Shown piece after piece: positions 34,784 to 44,397 of a stretch of 64,000 bases of DNA. Both the position numbers and the translations under genes were made by a program. The notes below the pieces were generated by a model that saw nothing but the letters and a program-made list of their open reading frames with translations, did no database searches and was not told where the DNA came from. Numbering within the stretch: the stretch's first letter is position 1; every line of letters begins with the position of its first letter. The stretch comes from Bacteroides sp. (GTDB lineage: Bacteria > Bacteroidota > Bacteroidia > Bacteroidales > Bacteroidaceae): NCBI RefSeq assembly GCF_028690125.1, contig NZ_JAQVBV010000009.1:85529-149528 (forward strand), written 5' to 3'.

Positions 34784-34927
34784 TTATTTTTTCGAATTAC
34801 AAACATAATTATAGTTTGCCAATTCCAATTGTTTCCCACTTTCATTCTCGAACATTTGATCCTGTACACAAGAACTAATACTTATCGAAACAAACAAAAC
34901 ACAATAAAAATAAAATAACTTTTTCAT
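34784..34927 (-). CDS. small predicted lipoprotein (47 aa)
   Basis: An ORF starting MKKLFYFYCVLFVSISISSC: two Lys, a hydrophobic core and the lipobox SISSC with C20, then a 27-residue polar tail ending CNSKK. An in-frame ATG at 34933 would add two residues. This is a textbook bacteroidal lipoprotein signal on a very short chain. The function is unknown; small lysis- or entericidin-like lipoproteins are one comparison. It lies between mutY and the HU gene, on the mutY strand. Confidence 0.62.
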   Translation of the reverse strand: MKKLFYFYCVLFVSISISSCVQDQMFENESGKQLELANYNYVCNSKK

Positions 34928-34933
34928 ATTCAT

Positions 34934-35549
34934 TGAATTTATCGTTCAATGTATCACCTGCAATATTTAAGTATATTCATATTTACAGCACTGCAACTTT
35001 GTTCTTTTTTGATTGGGGCAATGCACTACAAACAATTAACTTACCCGTTTTTAGATTCAACTGTATAAAATTAATAAAAATGAATGTATATCTTTCTTTT
35101 AGCAAACCTAGACATTTTTTTAGTAAAACAGCTTTCAAAAGTGATATTTGTACTTAAAAACATGACACTTATACTATTAAAGTTATATATTTCCAAGTAG
35201 AAACGATTGTAAAACATGAAAACCAATTAGTGTCGATAAAATTTGTTTCCCTACCAAATAATCTTTTTATCCAACTTTATGAGCTGCTCAATCGTATTCC
35301 ACTACCTTTTTTTCTGAAAAGCAGAAAACGTTCTAATTTTTATTTCTCTAATCATCCGTTAACATACCGGCTTCCTATAATATCAATTGAAACTTTATAC
35401 CTATATATATAGACGGGTTCTCCATGCATTCCAGAAAAATTCGATTTCTAATAACAAAGAACATCTCATAATCAACTTAATAACATATAATCGCACGACT
35501 TTTTCTAAAAATAGTCTGGAATATATTTTTTAGAGCCACTAAAAAGCTA
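34934..35549. other. AT-rich intergenic stretch with no supported gene
   Basis: Very AT-rich sequence between the small lipoprotein and the HU promoter. Short open frames exist on the plus strand (34933-35157, 35230-35412), but they lack start signals and a plausible amino-acid composition. I see no clear hairpin or promoter. Confidence 0.5.
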
Positions 35550-35557
35550 TATATTTG
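35550..35557 (+). promoter_or_regulatory. promoter -7 element of the HU gene
   Basis: TATATTTG is an exact TAnnTTTG match 52 bp before the HU ATG. Confidence 0.65.
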
Positions 35558-35609
35558 CAGTCCAAAAAATTAGCAAGAACAGAGTAATAATATTTTTTTT
35601 AAGAAAAAA

Positions 35610-35885
35610 ATGACTAAAGCAGATATTGTAAACGAGATTACAAAGAAAACCGGTATTGACAAGGTTACAGTTCTTACAACCGTGGAAGCATTCATGGATG
35701 CAGTGAAAGATTCTTTGTCGAACGATGAAAATGTGTACCTTCGCGGATTTGGTAGCTTCGTGGTGAAGAAGAGAGCACAAAAGACAGCTCGTAACATCTC
35801 AAAAAACACTACCATCATTATTCCGGAACATAACATTCCGGCATTTAAACCGGCTAAGACATTTACAATTTCAGTAAAGAAATAA
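35610..35885 (+). CDS. HU/IHF-family DNA-binding protein
   Basis: A 91-residue nucleoid protein. The helical dimerisation part starts MTKADIVNEITKKTGID. The beta-arm region contains LRGFGSFVVKKRAQKTARN, FKPAKTF closes the fold, and a short basic tail follows. It bends and packages DNA as a dimer. It heads a block conserved in Bacteroidetes: HU, a very small basic protein, then rng. Confidence 0.95.
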   Translation: MTKADIVNEITKKTGIDKVTVLTTVEAFMDAVKDSLSNDENVYLRGFGSFVVKKRAQKTARNISKNTTIIIPEHNIPAFKPAKTFTISVKK

Positions 35886-35920
35886 TAAACAAGAGTATTA
35901 ACCCATAAATTTGTGAAGCT

Positions 35921-36013
35921 ATGCCTAGCGGAAAAAAGAAAAAAAGACATAAAATGTCTACGCACAAGCGTAAAAAAAGACTAAGAAAAAACAGACATAA
36001 AAGCAAAAAATAA
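35921..36013 (+). CDS. 30-residue COX24/AURKAIP1-like basic protein (probable ribosome-associated)
   Basis: A 30-codon ORF, MPSGKKKKRHKMSTHKRKKR followed by LRKNRHKSKK, 35 bp after the HU gene. The KRKKRLRKNRHK core matches the COX24/AURKAIP1 C-terminal motif of mitochondrial small-ribosomal-subunit protein mS38, and a tiny protein of this type is annotated next to HU genes in Bacteroidetes. A ribosomal or rRNA-binding role is inferred. More than half the residues are Lys, Arg or His. Confidence 0.8.
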   Translation: MPSGKKKKRHKMSTHKRKKRLRKNRHKSKK

Positions 36014-36040
36014 TTTTTAAGTCTGAGTCAAAACAGAATA

Positions 36041-36082
36041 AAGAACAAACTTGCGAAGCTAATGTCTTTCAAGTTTGTTCTT
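36041..36082 (+). promoter_or_regulatory. perfect 13-bp hairpin in the rng leader
   Basis: AAGAACAAACTTG (36041-36053) pairs perfectly with CAAGTTTGTTCTT (36070-36082), with a 16-nt loop. It could be a weak terminator after the COX24-like gene or a control element of rng. Confidence 0.55.
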
Positions 36083-36101
36083 TGTTTAAGTAGCTAACCT
36101 T

Positions 36102-36132
36102 AATGAACAAACTGTTAAAAAAGTTGTTCATT
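36102..36132 (+). promoter_or_regulatory. second hairpin in the rng leader
   Basis: AATGAACAA (36102-36110) pairs with TTGTTCATT (36124-36132). It shares the GAACAA core with the hairpin just upstream, so the leader carries two related stems about 40 bp before the rng GTG. Confidence 0.45.
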
Positions 36133-36172
36133 GTATTGAGATTCAACTAATGTAATTTAAGGAAAGGAAACT

Positions 36173-37747
36173 GTGACAAGTGAACTAGTAGTAGACGTAC
36201 AGCCCAAAGAAGTCTCCATCGCCCTCCTCGAAGATAAGAGCCTGGTAGAACTTCAAAGTGAAGGAACAAATATTTCTTTCTCTGTGGGTAATATGTATTT
36301 GGGGCGCATCAAGAAATTGATGCCTGGACTGAATGCTTGCTTTGTAGACGTCGGTTACGAGAAAGACGCTTTCCTTCATTATTTAGACCTGGGACCTCAA
36401 TTTAACTCACTCGAAAAGTTTGTAAAGCAAACTCTAAGCGACAAAAAAAAGCTGAACTCCATCAGCAAAGCAACCCTACTTCCTGACCTGGATAAGGATG
36501 GCACTGTAGCCAACACATTAAAGGTCGGACAAGAAGTAGTGGTGCAAATAGTCAAGGAGCCTATATCGACCAAGGGACCACGACTGACGTCCGAAATATC
36601 TTTTGCCGGGCGCTATCTGGTACTGATTCCCTTCAACGATAAGGTTTCTGTTTCACAAAAAATTAAATCGAGCGAAGAACGTGCCCGCCTGAAACAACTA
36701 CTAATGAGCATCAAACCGAAAAACTTCGGTGTCATTGTGCGCACAGTAGCCGAAGGTAAACGCGTAGCCGAACTCGACGGAGAGCTTAGAGTCTTAGTCA
36801 AACATTGGGAAGATGCAATGACGAAAGTGCAGAAAGCCATCAAGTATCCGACGCTGATTTATGAAGAGACAAGCCGTGCTGTAGGTTTACTACGGGACCT
36901 TTTCAATCCTTCTTTTGAAAATATACACGTCAATGACGAGGCTGTGTACAACGAAATCAAGGACTACGTCACACTGATTGCACCTGATCGTGCCAACATT
37001 GTAAAACTGTACAAAGGGCAACTCCCCATTTATGACAATTTCGGTATCACCAAACAGATCAAATCATCGTTTGGTAAAACAATCTCTTACAAGAGCGGTG
37101 CCTACCTGATTATTGAGCACACTGAGGCGCTTCACGTAGTAGACGTGAACAGCGGTAATCGCACCAAGAATGCCAACGGGCAGGAAGGTAATGCACTCGA
37201 AGTAAACTTGGGAGCTGCTGATGAGCTGGCTCGCCAATTGCGATTGAGAGATATGGGTGGTATCATTGTTGTAGACTTCATCGACATGAATGAAGCCGAA
37301 AACCGTCAGAAGCTTTACGAACGTATGTGTACCAATATGCAGAAAGACAGGGCACGGCATAATATTCTGCCTCTCAGCAAATTCGGATTGATGCAGATAA
37401 CGCGCCAACGTGTGCGTCCGGCCATGGACGTCAATACGTCCGAAACCTGCCCTACCTGCTTCGGCAAAGGTACCATCAAGTCGTCTATCCTTTTTACAGA
37501 CACTCTCGAGAGTAAAATTGATTATCTGGTCAATAAATTGAAGGTGAAGAAATTCTCGCTACACGTCCATCCGTACGTTGCCGCTTACATCAACCAGGGA
37601 CTAATGTCTCTAAAACGTAAATGGCAGATGAAATACGGATTCGGTATCAAGATCATTCCCAATCAAAAACTCGCTTTCTTGGAATATGTGTTCTACGATA
37701 CACAAAGAGAAGAAATCGACATGAAGGAAGAAATCGAAATCAAATAA
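36173..37747 (+). CDS. rng: ribonuclease E/G-family endoribonuclease, GTG start
   Basis: A 524-residue RNase G-type enzyme. An S1 RNA-binding domain (about 35-135) is interrupted by an acidic/Lys-rich insert. The RNase H-like and DNase I-like catalytic parts include HVVDVNSGNR and GGIIVVDFIDM with the Mg-binding aspartates. The zinc-link motif CPTCFGKG follows at about 423-430. It processes rRNA precursors and mRNA. The start is GTG, with a strong purine-rich site (GGAAAGGAAA) just upstream. The two hairpins in its leader may allow self-control, as for E. coli rne, but that is inference. Confidence 0.93.
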   Translation: MTSELVVDVQPKEVSIALLEDKSLVELQSEGTNISFSVGNMYLGRIKKLMPGLNACFVDVGYEKDAFLHYLDLGPQFNSLEKFVKQTLSDKKKLNSISKATLLPDLDKDGTVANTLKVGQEVVVQIVKEPISTKGPRLTSEISFAGRYLVLIPFNDKVSVSQKIKSSEERARLKQLLMSIKPKNFGVIVRTVAEGKRVAELDGELRVLVKHWEDAMTKVQKAIKYPTLIYEETSRAVGLLRDLFNPSFENIHVNDEAVYNEIKDYVTLIAPDRANIVKLYKGQLPIYDNFGITKQIKSSFGKTISYKSGAYLIIEHTEALHVVDVNSGNRTKNANGQEGNALEVNLGAADELARQLRLRDMGGIIVVDFIDMNEAENRQKLYERMCTNMQKDRARHNILPLSKFGLMQITRQRVRPAMDVNTSETCPTCFGKGTIKSSILFTDTLESKIDYLVNKLKVKKFSLHVHPYVAAYINQGLMSLKRKWQMKYGFGIKIIPNQKLAFLEYVFYDTQREEIDMKEEIEIK

Positions 37748-37750
37748 CAG

Positions 37751-37786
37751 AAAAGGCGACTCGAACAAATCGAGCCGCCTTTTTTA
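37751..37786 (+). terminator. rho-independent-type terminator of rng
   Basis: AAGGCG-CTCG pairs with CGAG-CGCCTT around a short loop, with A-run and T-run flanks. It lies between convergent genes and can serve both strands. Confidence 0.8.
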
Positions 37787-37791
37787 TGTAT

Positions 37792-39198
37792 CTATTTCAC
37801 AAACAGGTTCTTCTTTATTTCATCAAATTTAGATGAAATATGACAGAACGGTTTCTTTTCAACACTTTGCCCTGTATGTCCCCTTGCTGACACCTGAGGT
37901 CGGCCGCTTATAATTTCAACAGCTTTAGCAATCAGAGGATCTTGTTTATCTCCCAATTCAAACATGGGGAGATAAAAACTAGCTACTTCATGATTGGGGA
38001 TAAGACCACCTTTAGGATCTTCACCATTTTTATTCTGATAACGTAGAATAATCGGCAATACTCCCCAGTTGCCAATTACCGGATCTAAATATATATCTCC
38101 ATCAACTTCTATCAAAGGCATTAAAATTTTCATACCTGTATATTTTCCTCCTGTTTTTTCACCAATTTGAATTACATCCATATAAGGCGCCAAACCCACC
38201 AATGTAACTTCTGAAGCAGAATATGTCTGATCGGACGTAAGTATAAAGACTCTTGTCAGATTCAAGTTATCGCTGATCGAAGCATCAGTAAAAGACATGA
38301 CATCACTTCCATTCTCTTTCATCTCGTCAGTTAAAATAGAATTATATATTTTGCTGATAATAATATTTTCACTTTGGCAAATTCCAGCAGGAGCAATATG
38401 GCTGCACAAATTAATAATCGCCTTTTCATCCCCTCCGAAATTATAACGCAAATCAAGAATCAACTCGGACACACCCACTTTTTTAAAATCAGCAAAAACT
38501 TTATCAAGTGAGCTATTAAAGTTTTCGATAAAACTGGTATAAAACAAATAACCGACTTTTGTCCCTTCGATGTCAAGTACCTGAGCTGTATGTACAGTAT
38601 TCTGCGTTAAAACCACTTGCTTCAAGCTCATGCTTTCCGGTTCCAAGAATTGACCATCTTTATATTTACTAACCCCTACTTTAATGCTCGACTTATTAAT
38701 CAAATCATACATATTGTCTAACGTAATATCCTGATCATCCAAAGACAAAATTAAATCTCCTCGTTTAATATTCGCATTGGCAGCCGGACTATTGGGATAT
38801 ACATACTCTACTACAGCACATATCTTTGTTTGTTCATCATTTCTCCATTGATAAGCAAGAGAATAGCCAAAAGTCGTTTCAATTCCTTGCGAACTATTCA
38901 AAAAGCCTTCCAGATCGTCTGTAATATATGAAAAATGATCTTCTTCCGACAATAATTTCTCAAAATATGCTTTCGAATCATATTCATATTTCCAATCGAT
39001 ATCGGGCATCAGTTCATTCCACAAATAGCATCTATTCATACATTGGCTGATGAAGTTATTTACTCTCTGAACATAAGCAGTAGCTTCAGCAGGAGGAACT
39101 ACCGGAGGCTTCTGTTCTAAATCTTCATCTTTCTGACATGCTGTAAATCCTAACAAAAGCAACAAAGAATAAAATGTAAATCGATTGAAGGCTATCAT
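37792..39198 (-). CDS. S41 (C-terminal processing peptidase-like) lipoprotein
   Basis: A 468-residue lipoprotein (lipobox GFTAC, C21). An N-terminal helical region (about 40-120) precedes a PDZ-like domain (about 125-200; SPAANANIKRGDLILSLD) and an S41 serine-protease core (about 205-410). The nucleophile is probably S327 in TYSASE, with the oxyanion region LILDLRYNFGGDE and the GEKTGGKY loop. Such periplasmic or surface proteases trim proteins or peptides. It is transcribed away from the pseudogene region and converges with rng. Confidence 0.85.
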   Translation of the reverse strand: MIAFNRFTFYSLLLLLGFTACQKDEDLEQKPPVVPPAEATAYVQRVNNFISQCMNRCYLWNELMPDIDWKYEYDSKAYFEKLLSEEDHFSYITDDLEGFLNSSQGIETTFGYSLAYQWRNDEQTKICAVVEYVYPNSPAANANIKRGDLILSLDDQDITLDNMYDLINKSSIKVGVSKYKDGQFLEPESMSLKQVVLTQNTVHTAQVLDIEGTKVGYLFYTSFIENFNSSLDKVFADFKKVGVSELILDLRYNFGGDEKAIINLCSHIAPAGICQSENIIISKIYNSILTDEMKENGSDVMSFTDASISDNLNLTRVFILTSDQTYSASEVTLVGLAPYMDVIQIGEKTGGKYTGMKILMPLIEVDGDIYLDPVIGNWGVLPIILRYQNKNGEDPKGGLIPNHEVASFYLPMFELGDKQDPLIAKAVEIISGRPQVSARGHTGQSVEKKPFCHISSKFDEIKKNLFVK

Positions 39199-39305
39199 AT
39201 ATTAAGTATTTATTATGAGAATTTAATTTTGCTACAAAGTTTATCTGCGACCAACTCTTTCAATCCCTCGAGAGTGTATCATTTTTTGACACACTACCCT
39301 ATTCT

Positions 39306-40650
39306 CTATCGTGCGTCAAACGCTGCATCAATCAAAGCCTGCAAGTTTTGATAATGACTACGAACAAGTGCGCTGGAAGCACCGACAGTTCCGGCAAACT
39401 TCCTTCTCAGATCCATTAATTGCCCATGGGCTATTAATGGAGCATCGGATGGTGAACCGGACATTCCCAAACTTATCATCAATCCGGGAATATTAATTCC
39501 ACCGCCGTTTTTCGGCTTATCGAGCATCGAAATCAATGCATTCACACACGTCTTTTAAAGCACGTTGATAAGAATCCGGTTTCTTACCGCCATTCAAATC
39601 ACTCCAGATGCCTTTCTGCAAATCACGGAAGAATTCATCTGTCTTATATGCTTTAGCTCCGTTCATCCTTTCATTATTCATCATCTTGTCGAAGGTACGT
39701 GCACTAAGCAATCTATTCAATACACCATTCTGAATACGGCTAATAGCATTGAATGTATTGAAGCCTCCTTTCTCAGTCATTTGCTTATCTACCAACCAAG
39801 TTGGCGTGGCAAACAATTCTTTATTCAGAAAGGTAACCGCTTTTTTCTGAATATCTTTCGGCACGTATTCTACAGCTTTCACATCTGTCTGTTCCACAGA
39901 TATGGGAGTACTGTAAATACCGGCAATATTGGTTGCAATATGTCCCATATACAAGCTAAATTGTCCCAAAACATTCTGATACAGATCAACAGCTTTATCA
40001 TAACCTTTATTCGGTTCATACGTCCATTTCATAATTGCCGGCATAATAAGTTTCAGATTCTTTATGCCATATGTACCTGCCAACATAGCATCGTCTCCCA
40101 AATCCTCACTTTGGTTGCGCGGATCATCTCAATCTGTTTCCGTACCAAAAGTATAGCGTTTGTCTTCTTTCAGTTTTTCTATAATCCACTTGTTTAGGTA
40201 AGGTTCTTCAGCCTCTGGAGTATTATACTGTGGCAGCCAGGGGTACCCCCAATCAATACCCCATTCATCGTATATACCGATACGTGGGAAAATTCCCGCA
40301 TAAGAAATATTGTCCTCTGGCTGTGCTACATAATTGAAACGCGCATAGTCCATGATTGACGAAGTATGTCCGTTAGCTTCCACCCATGCTTTATCTCTCA
40401 GCTTTTCTACCGGAACAGTATTGGATGAACCGAAGTTATGACACAATCCCAATGTATGACCAACTTCGTGAGAAGACACAAAACGAATCAACTGCCCCAT
40501 CAACTTATCATCAAACAATGGCTTACGAGCCTCTGGGTCAATAGCTCCCGCTTGCACAATATACCAGTTATAGAGCAATTTCATCACATTGTGATACCAG
40601 TTGGACACCATCATTGCCAGAAGCATTAGAATGGAAAGTAACTTTCTCAT
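39306..40650 (-). pseudogene. decayed zinc-dependent metalloprotease (DUF5117/DUF4953-like)
   Basis: Three minus-strand segments belong to one former gene. 40129-40650 has a signal-like start (MRKLLSILMLLAMMVS) running straight into the catalytic region SSHEVGHTLGLCHN. The same frame continues through 40101-39517 after a TGA at 40131. A frame change near 39556 in an A-run is needed to reach the last part, 39306-39545. Family proteins carry several hundred residues between signal peptide and HExxH; here these are missing, so there is also an internal deletion. The retained -7 element at 40687-40694 suggests recent decay. Confidence 0.85.
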
Positions 40651-40686
40651 GCTTTGATGTTTAATTTCAATAGATTAATACCAATA

Positions 40687-40694
40687 CAAAGATA
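40687..40694 (-). promoter_or_regulatory. promoter -7 element upstream of the metalloprotease pseudogene
   Basis: TATCTTTG on the minus strand is an exact match about 37 bp before the remnant start at 40650. Confidence 0.5.
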
Positions 40695-40770
40695 AAATTA
40701 TTCATTGTAGTTGTATTACAGATTAGATGATTTTATAAATTTTAACAGAGTAAAAAAAAATAAATTACGA

Positions 40771-41772
40771 TTAAAGTGAGCTGTGACCATTTTTATTTCC
40801 TATTTTCATCAGTGCAAGTCCGATAAGAATCCAGAACATTTCACGCACACGGGTGATCAGAGCGGTATATACTCCATATGCTCCCGAAAGAGCCAGACCG
40901 CCTACAGCTAGTGCAAAGCCTCCTTCCCGACCTCCAAGTTGCATCGGCAGAAAGAATAAAAGGTTGGCTAGCAGGGAAGAGAAAGCGGCAATCAGGATGC
41001 AACTTGCAAAACTAACATTTGTCGTCAAGATGTTCAGAATGAGCCATATCTCCAAACAACTGACTACGCGTGCCATATACTCTAGCATAAGTGTGGTATA
41101 GAAAGCCTGCTTCTTTTGTTGATGTAAAATTGCTATTTGCCGGTCGATATTCTCCAGTTGTTCCTGGTGTTTTTCAGCAAAACGGATGACTCGATGTTTT
41201 AAAAAAGGTAATCGGCTACCCATACGGATGCAGGCTACTGCCATTCCATGCCGATAGCCTTTCACAAAAAGCACGGTAACAAGTAAGCAAAAGATCGTTA
41301 TTCCCCCCAGTAGTATGCCTATTGACCACCCCACCGGATAGAGACATATATAAAGTAATACGGAACTCAGCCAAAAACAAAAATGAGAAAAGATGTGCAT
41401 CATCACATAGAGTATCACGGAGGAGGTGGCACGCTCCACTCCGATATAAGGAGTCAGTTCCATGATACGATATGGTTCACCGCCCATCAGCCCAACGGGA
41501 GTCACATAGTTAAGCGCAAAGCCAGTAACGGTGAACTTATAAAGCTTTACAAAAGAGAATCCCGGCTTACCACCACTACGGATAATAATATACCACGAGA
41601 TAGTATTAATAAGGTAAATAAACAACCACAGCAACAGGATCAATGGCAGATAAATTCCCGCACGTTTCAAGTTCTCCCACAACTCCTGATAATTCATGTC
41701 AAAAGTAAAAATCATGATCAGGACAGCAATGATGCCGAAAGCAAGAAATAAATTACGGTACTTATTCTTCAT
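40771..41772 (-). CDS. LPG-synthase TM-region (UPF0104-like) membrane protein, last gene of the inositol-lipid operon
   Basis: A 333-residue protein with about eight membrane helices of the type fused to MprF lysyl-transferases (FTVTGFALNYVTPVGLMGGEPYR, split as FTVTGFALNY and TPVGLMGGEPYR; late LPMQLGGREGGFALAVGGL). Stand-alone members are thought to flip or handle lipids. It follows the PAP2 gene by 33 bp in the same direction. In this context I infer translocation of an inositol lipid, or of a sphingolipid made from it. Confidence 0.78.
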   Translation of the reverse strand: MKNKYRNLFLAFGIIAVLIMIFTFDMNYQELWENLKRAGIYLPLILLLWLFIYLINTISWYIIIRSGGKPGFSFVKLYKFTVTGFALNYVTPVGLMGGEPYRIMELTPYIGVERATSSVILYVMMHIFSHFCFWLSSVLLYICLYPVGWSIGILLGGITIFCLLVTVLFVKGYRHGMAVACIRMGSRLPFLKHRVIRFAEKHQEQLENIDRQIAILHQQKKQAFYTTLMLEYMARVVSCLEIWLILNILTTNVSFASCILIAAFSSLLANLLFFLPMQLGGREGGFALAVGGLALSGAYGVYTALITRVREMFWILIGLALMKIGNKNGHSSL

Positions 41773-41805
41773 TTACTGGTTAGTGGATATGATCCTTAGT
41801 GATTA

Positions 41806-42740
41806 TCACTTAATATAATTATAATATCCGTCAAAGAAACGACGGAAACGGGATAATTTCATTAGTCCTTTCTCGAACACCAGAATGCCGATTAAGGCAC
41901 ATGATATACCAAGCAATACATCAATGATATAATGATGGCAGGAATAAATAGCTGTTGCCCAAATGCCGACCATAATTATAGAGAAAAGGGTTACTATATA
42001 CCATTTACATCTGCGTATGATAGCGTAGACTAATGCTACGACCATATATGCCGCATGTAGTGAAGGTACAGCTGCAAATACATTCGCATTACGACCATAG
42101 ATGGAGTCAAAAATCGTCAGCCCGGTAAGGGCATCGAAGCGACCTAGTCCTGCTACATTGCCAGGAGTGTTCAACATCGGTTCGAAACCGTAATTGATGG
42201 CATACCAAGGAGGAGCTGCCGGATGAATGTAATACCCGGCAAAGCCTATCAAATTGACAAACAGAAATACCATAGCAAAACGCAGGTAAATGTTTCTCGA
42301 CTTCGACAGGTAGAGCCAGATTCCAAATGCGATGGGCACAGGTACCCAGCAGAGATAGAAAATTCCAGCAAAATATCGGCTATTGCCCAATGATGGACTG
42401 CAAAATACTCACAAGGGGTAACTAGCACTCCACCGTTCATTACTCCGAACAAAGATTTCTCTGCATTGTAAAGCCCTGCCACATCAATCGGGTTCACTTC
42501 GTAATTGGGGCATATACGCATCCAATCATACGAAATACCAAAAATAGCGAATGGTAACAAGGCTACTGCAAATTTACGGGCAGGCAATCCTGCAAAAAAT
42601 AACATAAGATAAATGAATGCCATTAACAAATGTTCGGAACGAAGCCCGATAAACATTTCTGTCAGCAATAGGAAGAGAGCCATACAACAAGCCACCATCC
42701 AAACTTCTTTGTTCGATGGCACTTTTATAGATTTCACCAT
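41806..42740 (-). pseudogene. PAP2-superfamily enzyme (inositol-phosphoceramide-synthase-like), frameshifted
   Basis: Two overlapping frames encode one protein of about 311 residues. The N-terminal part (42740 to about 42375) is membrane-rich and ends before nonsense residues. The C-terminal part (about 42390-41806) has the PAP2 catalytic motifs VPSLHAAY and CHHYIIDVLLG. The frames join at an A4 run (T4 on the coding strand) at 42370-42373; one extra base restores the coding sequence at ADIFAGIFYLCW. Either the gene is inactive, or this is a sequencing error or slippage site. The position in the operon fits inositol phosphorylceramide synthesis. Confidence 0.85.
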
Positions 42741-42746
42741 ATGCTA

Positions 42747-43445
42747 TTATTTCTTTAAATCGTCGTTCTGCATCATTACTTTACGGCAATGGTTCACCCG
42801 CACAAAGGCTGTAATGTTCGCAAGTACGGCAACAAGTGCCAAAGGAACTACCAGTATCAGAATCGGATCAAAAAGAGTGATGTCTTTAAAGATCCCACAA
42901 AATAGAGCTCCCAAACTAGTAAGGACAACGCGCTCCGGACGTTGCATGAATCCTACCTTACACTCTATCCCCAATCCTTCGGCACGGGCACGTACATAGC
43001 TTACCATCAACGAACCGATCAAGGCTACAAATGCAAGAATGGAATAGAAGAAGTAACCTTCCATCAAGAGATAGTAGCAAATGCCAAAGAAAGTCACCAA
43101 TTCACTGTAACGGTCGAGTACCGAATCATAAAGCGCACCAAACGTAGAACTCATATTTCCTACACGTGCCACACGACCATCCATCATATCGAACAATCCG
43201 GCAAACAGGATAATTCCTCCTGCCCAGCCCAAATAAGCCAATTCGCCATGTTCGCCGTAAATGCTGGCATAAACCAAAACACCTGCCGCTAGCACATTCA
43301 GGAGAAATCCGGTGGTAGTAATAAAGTTGGGAGTGATTCCTATCTTAATCATTCCATGCACTACGGGATTGATGATTTTATAAATCACCTGTTGTAAATA
43401 ATCTCTGTAATTCATATCTAATTCTTCGTTTATATTCGATGCCAT
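42747..43445 (-). CDS. CDP-alcohol phosphatidyltransferase (phosphatidylinositol-phosphate synthase candidate)
   Basis: A 232-residue membrane enzyme with about six helices and the full CDP-alcohol motif D-x2-DG-x2-AR-x8-G-x3-D-x3-D ([20 protein letters not shown], then YDSVLDR). The neighbouring inositol-1-phosphate synthase gene makes inositol phosphate the likely acceptor, giving phosphatidylinositol phosphate. It overlaps the GtrA gene by 16 bp and precedes PAP2 by 6 bp. Confidence 0.87.
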   Translation of the reverse strand: MASNINEELDMNYRDYLQQVIYKIINPVVHGMIKIGITPNFITTTGFLLNVLAAGVLVYASIYGEHGELAYLGWAGGIILFAGLFDMMDGRVARVGNMSSTFGALYDSVLDRYSELVTFFGICYYLLMEGYFFYSILAFVALIGSLMVSYVRARAEGLGIECKVGFMQRPERVVLTSLGALFCGIFKDITLFDPILILVVPLALVAVLANITAFVRVNHCRKVMMQNDDLKK

Positions 43446-43933
43446 TTTTTTAAAAAGCTTCTTATGTCTAAATTCCGATACACAAAGTACCGTTGCATAT
43501 TGTAGTTCCAGAACAATGCAACAATGACAGATACTATCACTTTAGGGATGATAAAAAAGTCCCCGAAATGCAGGCTGAGCGTATCGCGTACCCAAGGGAT
43601 TTTCCCTAAAGATTCTGTCATCATATACGTTCCCCACGTGTTTAGCCAAACACTGCAAAGCCATACGATAACAAACTTCACAGCAACGTATATTTTCTTT
43701 CCATCTGATTTAAAGGTCCATTTATAATTGATAACGCAATTGACTACTCCTCCGTAAACTGCTCCCGCCAGTGTGGCATAGACATAATATACTTCGAATA
43801 GTTTCACCAACAGGATAGTCACGAGAAAGTCTGCAATAGTTGCCATCTGGGCAGAAAGCTGCGCCCTCAAAAACATGAAGATGCCACCCTTTTGAGAAAC
43901 CATTTGTGCAAAACCTTTCAGCCAATTACCCAT
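43430..43933 (-). CDS. GtrA-like small membrane protein
   Basis: A 167-residue protein with four membrane helices and the GtrA pattern ([22 protein letters not shown], split as [11 protein letters not shown] and [13 protein letters not shown]; then NYKWTFKS and [12 protein letters not shown]). GtrA proteins help move polyprenyl-linked sugars or related lipids across the membrane. It is embedded in the inositol-lipid operon with overlaps on both sides (16 bp each). Its exact role there is unknown. Confidence 0.82.
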   Translation of the reverse strand: MGNWLKGFAQMVSQKGGIFMFLRAQLSAQMATIADFLVTILLVKLFEVYYVYATLAGAVYGGVVNCVINYKWTFKSDGKKIYVAVKFVIVWLCSVWLNTWGTYMMTESLGKIPWVRDTLSLHFGDFFIIPKVIVSVIVALFWNYNMQRYFVYRNLDIRSFLKKWHRI

Positions 43934-44397
43934 CTCACTCCCGCTAACAAAATAAAACTATATATACCTGCCAGTATATCGTCCATCATCACTCCTACTC
44001 CTCCTTTCAGGCTCTCCATTTTACGTATTCCCAACGGCTTTGCTATATCAAAGACACGGAAAAGGCAAAAGGCACCGATGACATACCAGTACCATTGATC
44101 GTTGGCAGGGACAGCCAGCAACGGAATCCATACACCAACCATCTCGTCCACCACTATACGCGATGGGTCTTCTCCCCAATAAGTTGCCAGCTTATTGGCA
44201 GCCCAAATACCTGCAAAGGTAAAGATGACGACTAAAACGGCAGTAGTCCACAACAAAACTGAAAAAGGAAGTAGAAAATAGAGTACAATCCATATAATAG
44301 AAGCTAGCAATGCCCCGGCTGTACCGGGAGCTATGGGAGAGAATCCTGAGCCAAAGCCGGTACCTATAAATACAGGCAGAAAAGGAGGGGTCTTCAT
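43918..44397 (-). CDS. PgpA-type lipid phosphatase (candidate phosphatidylinositol-phosphate phosphatase)
   Basis: A 159-residue membrane phosphatase of the PgpA family: GTGFGSGFSPIAPGTAG near the start, VVDEMVGVWIP in the middle and GGVGVMMDDILAGIYS near the end supply the conserved acidic residues. Ordinary PgpA acts on phosphatidylglycerophosphate. Next to an inositol-phosphate synthase and a CDP-alcohol transferase it more likely dephosphorylates phosphatidylinositol phosphate, as I recall reported for the homologous B. thetaiotaomicron locus. It is the first gene of the tightly overlapped set. Confidence 0.85.
   Translation of the reverse strand: MKTPPFLPVFIGTGFGSGFSPIAPGTAGALLASIIWIVLYFLLPFSVLLWTTAVLVVIFTFAGIWAANKLATYWGEDPSRIVVDEMVGVWIPLLAVPANDQWYWYVIGAFCLFRVFDIAKPLGIRKMESLKGGVGVMMDDILAGIYSFILLAGVRWVIG

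Noticed and set aside
34933..35412. Short plus-strand ORFs in the AT-rich gap before HU
   Set aside because: They have no ribosome site or promoter, and their Phe/Ile/Tyr/Lys-rich translations are expected from AT-rich non-coding DNA.
43430..44397. Possible frameshift because three genes overlap by 16 bp
   Set aside because: GtrA, PgpA and the CDP-alcohol enzyme each have a full-length domain with its own ATG; the overlaps are ordinary operon compaction.
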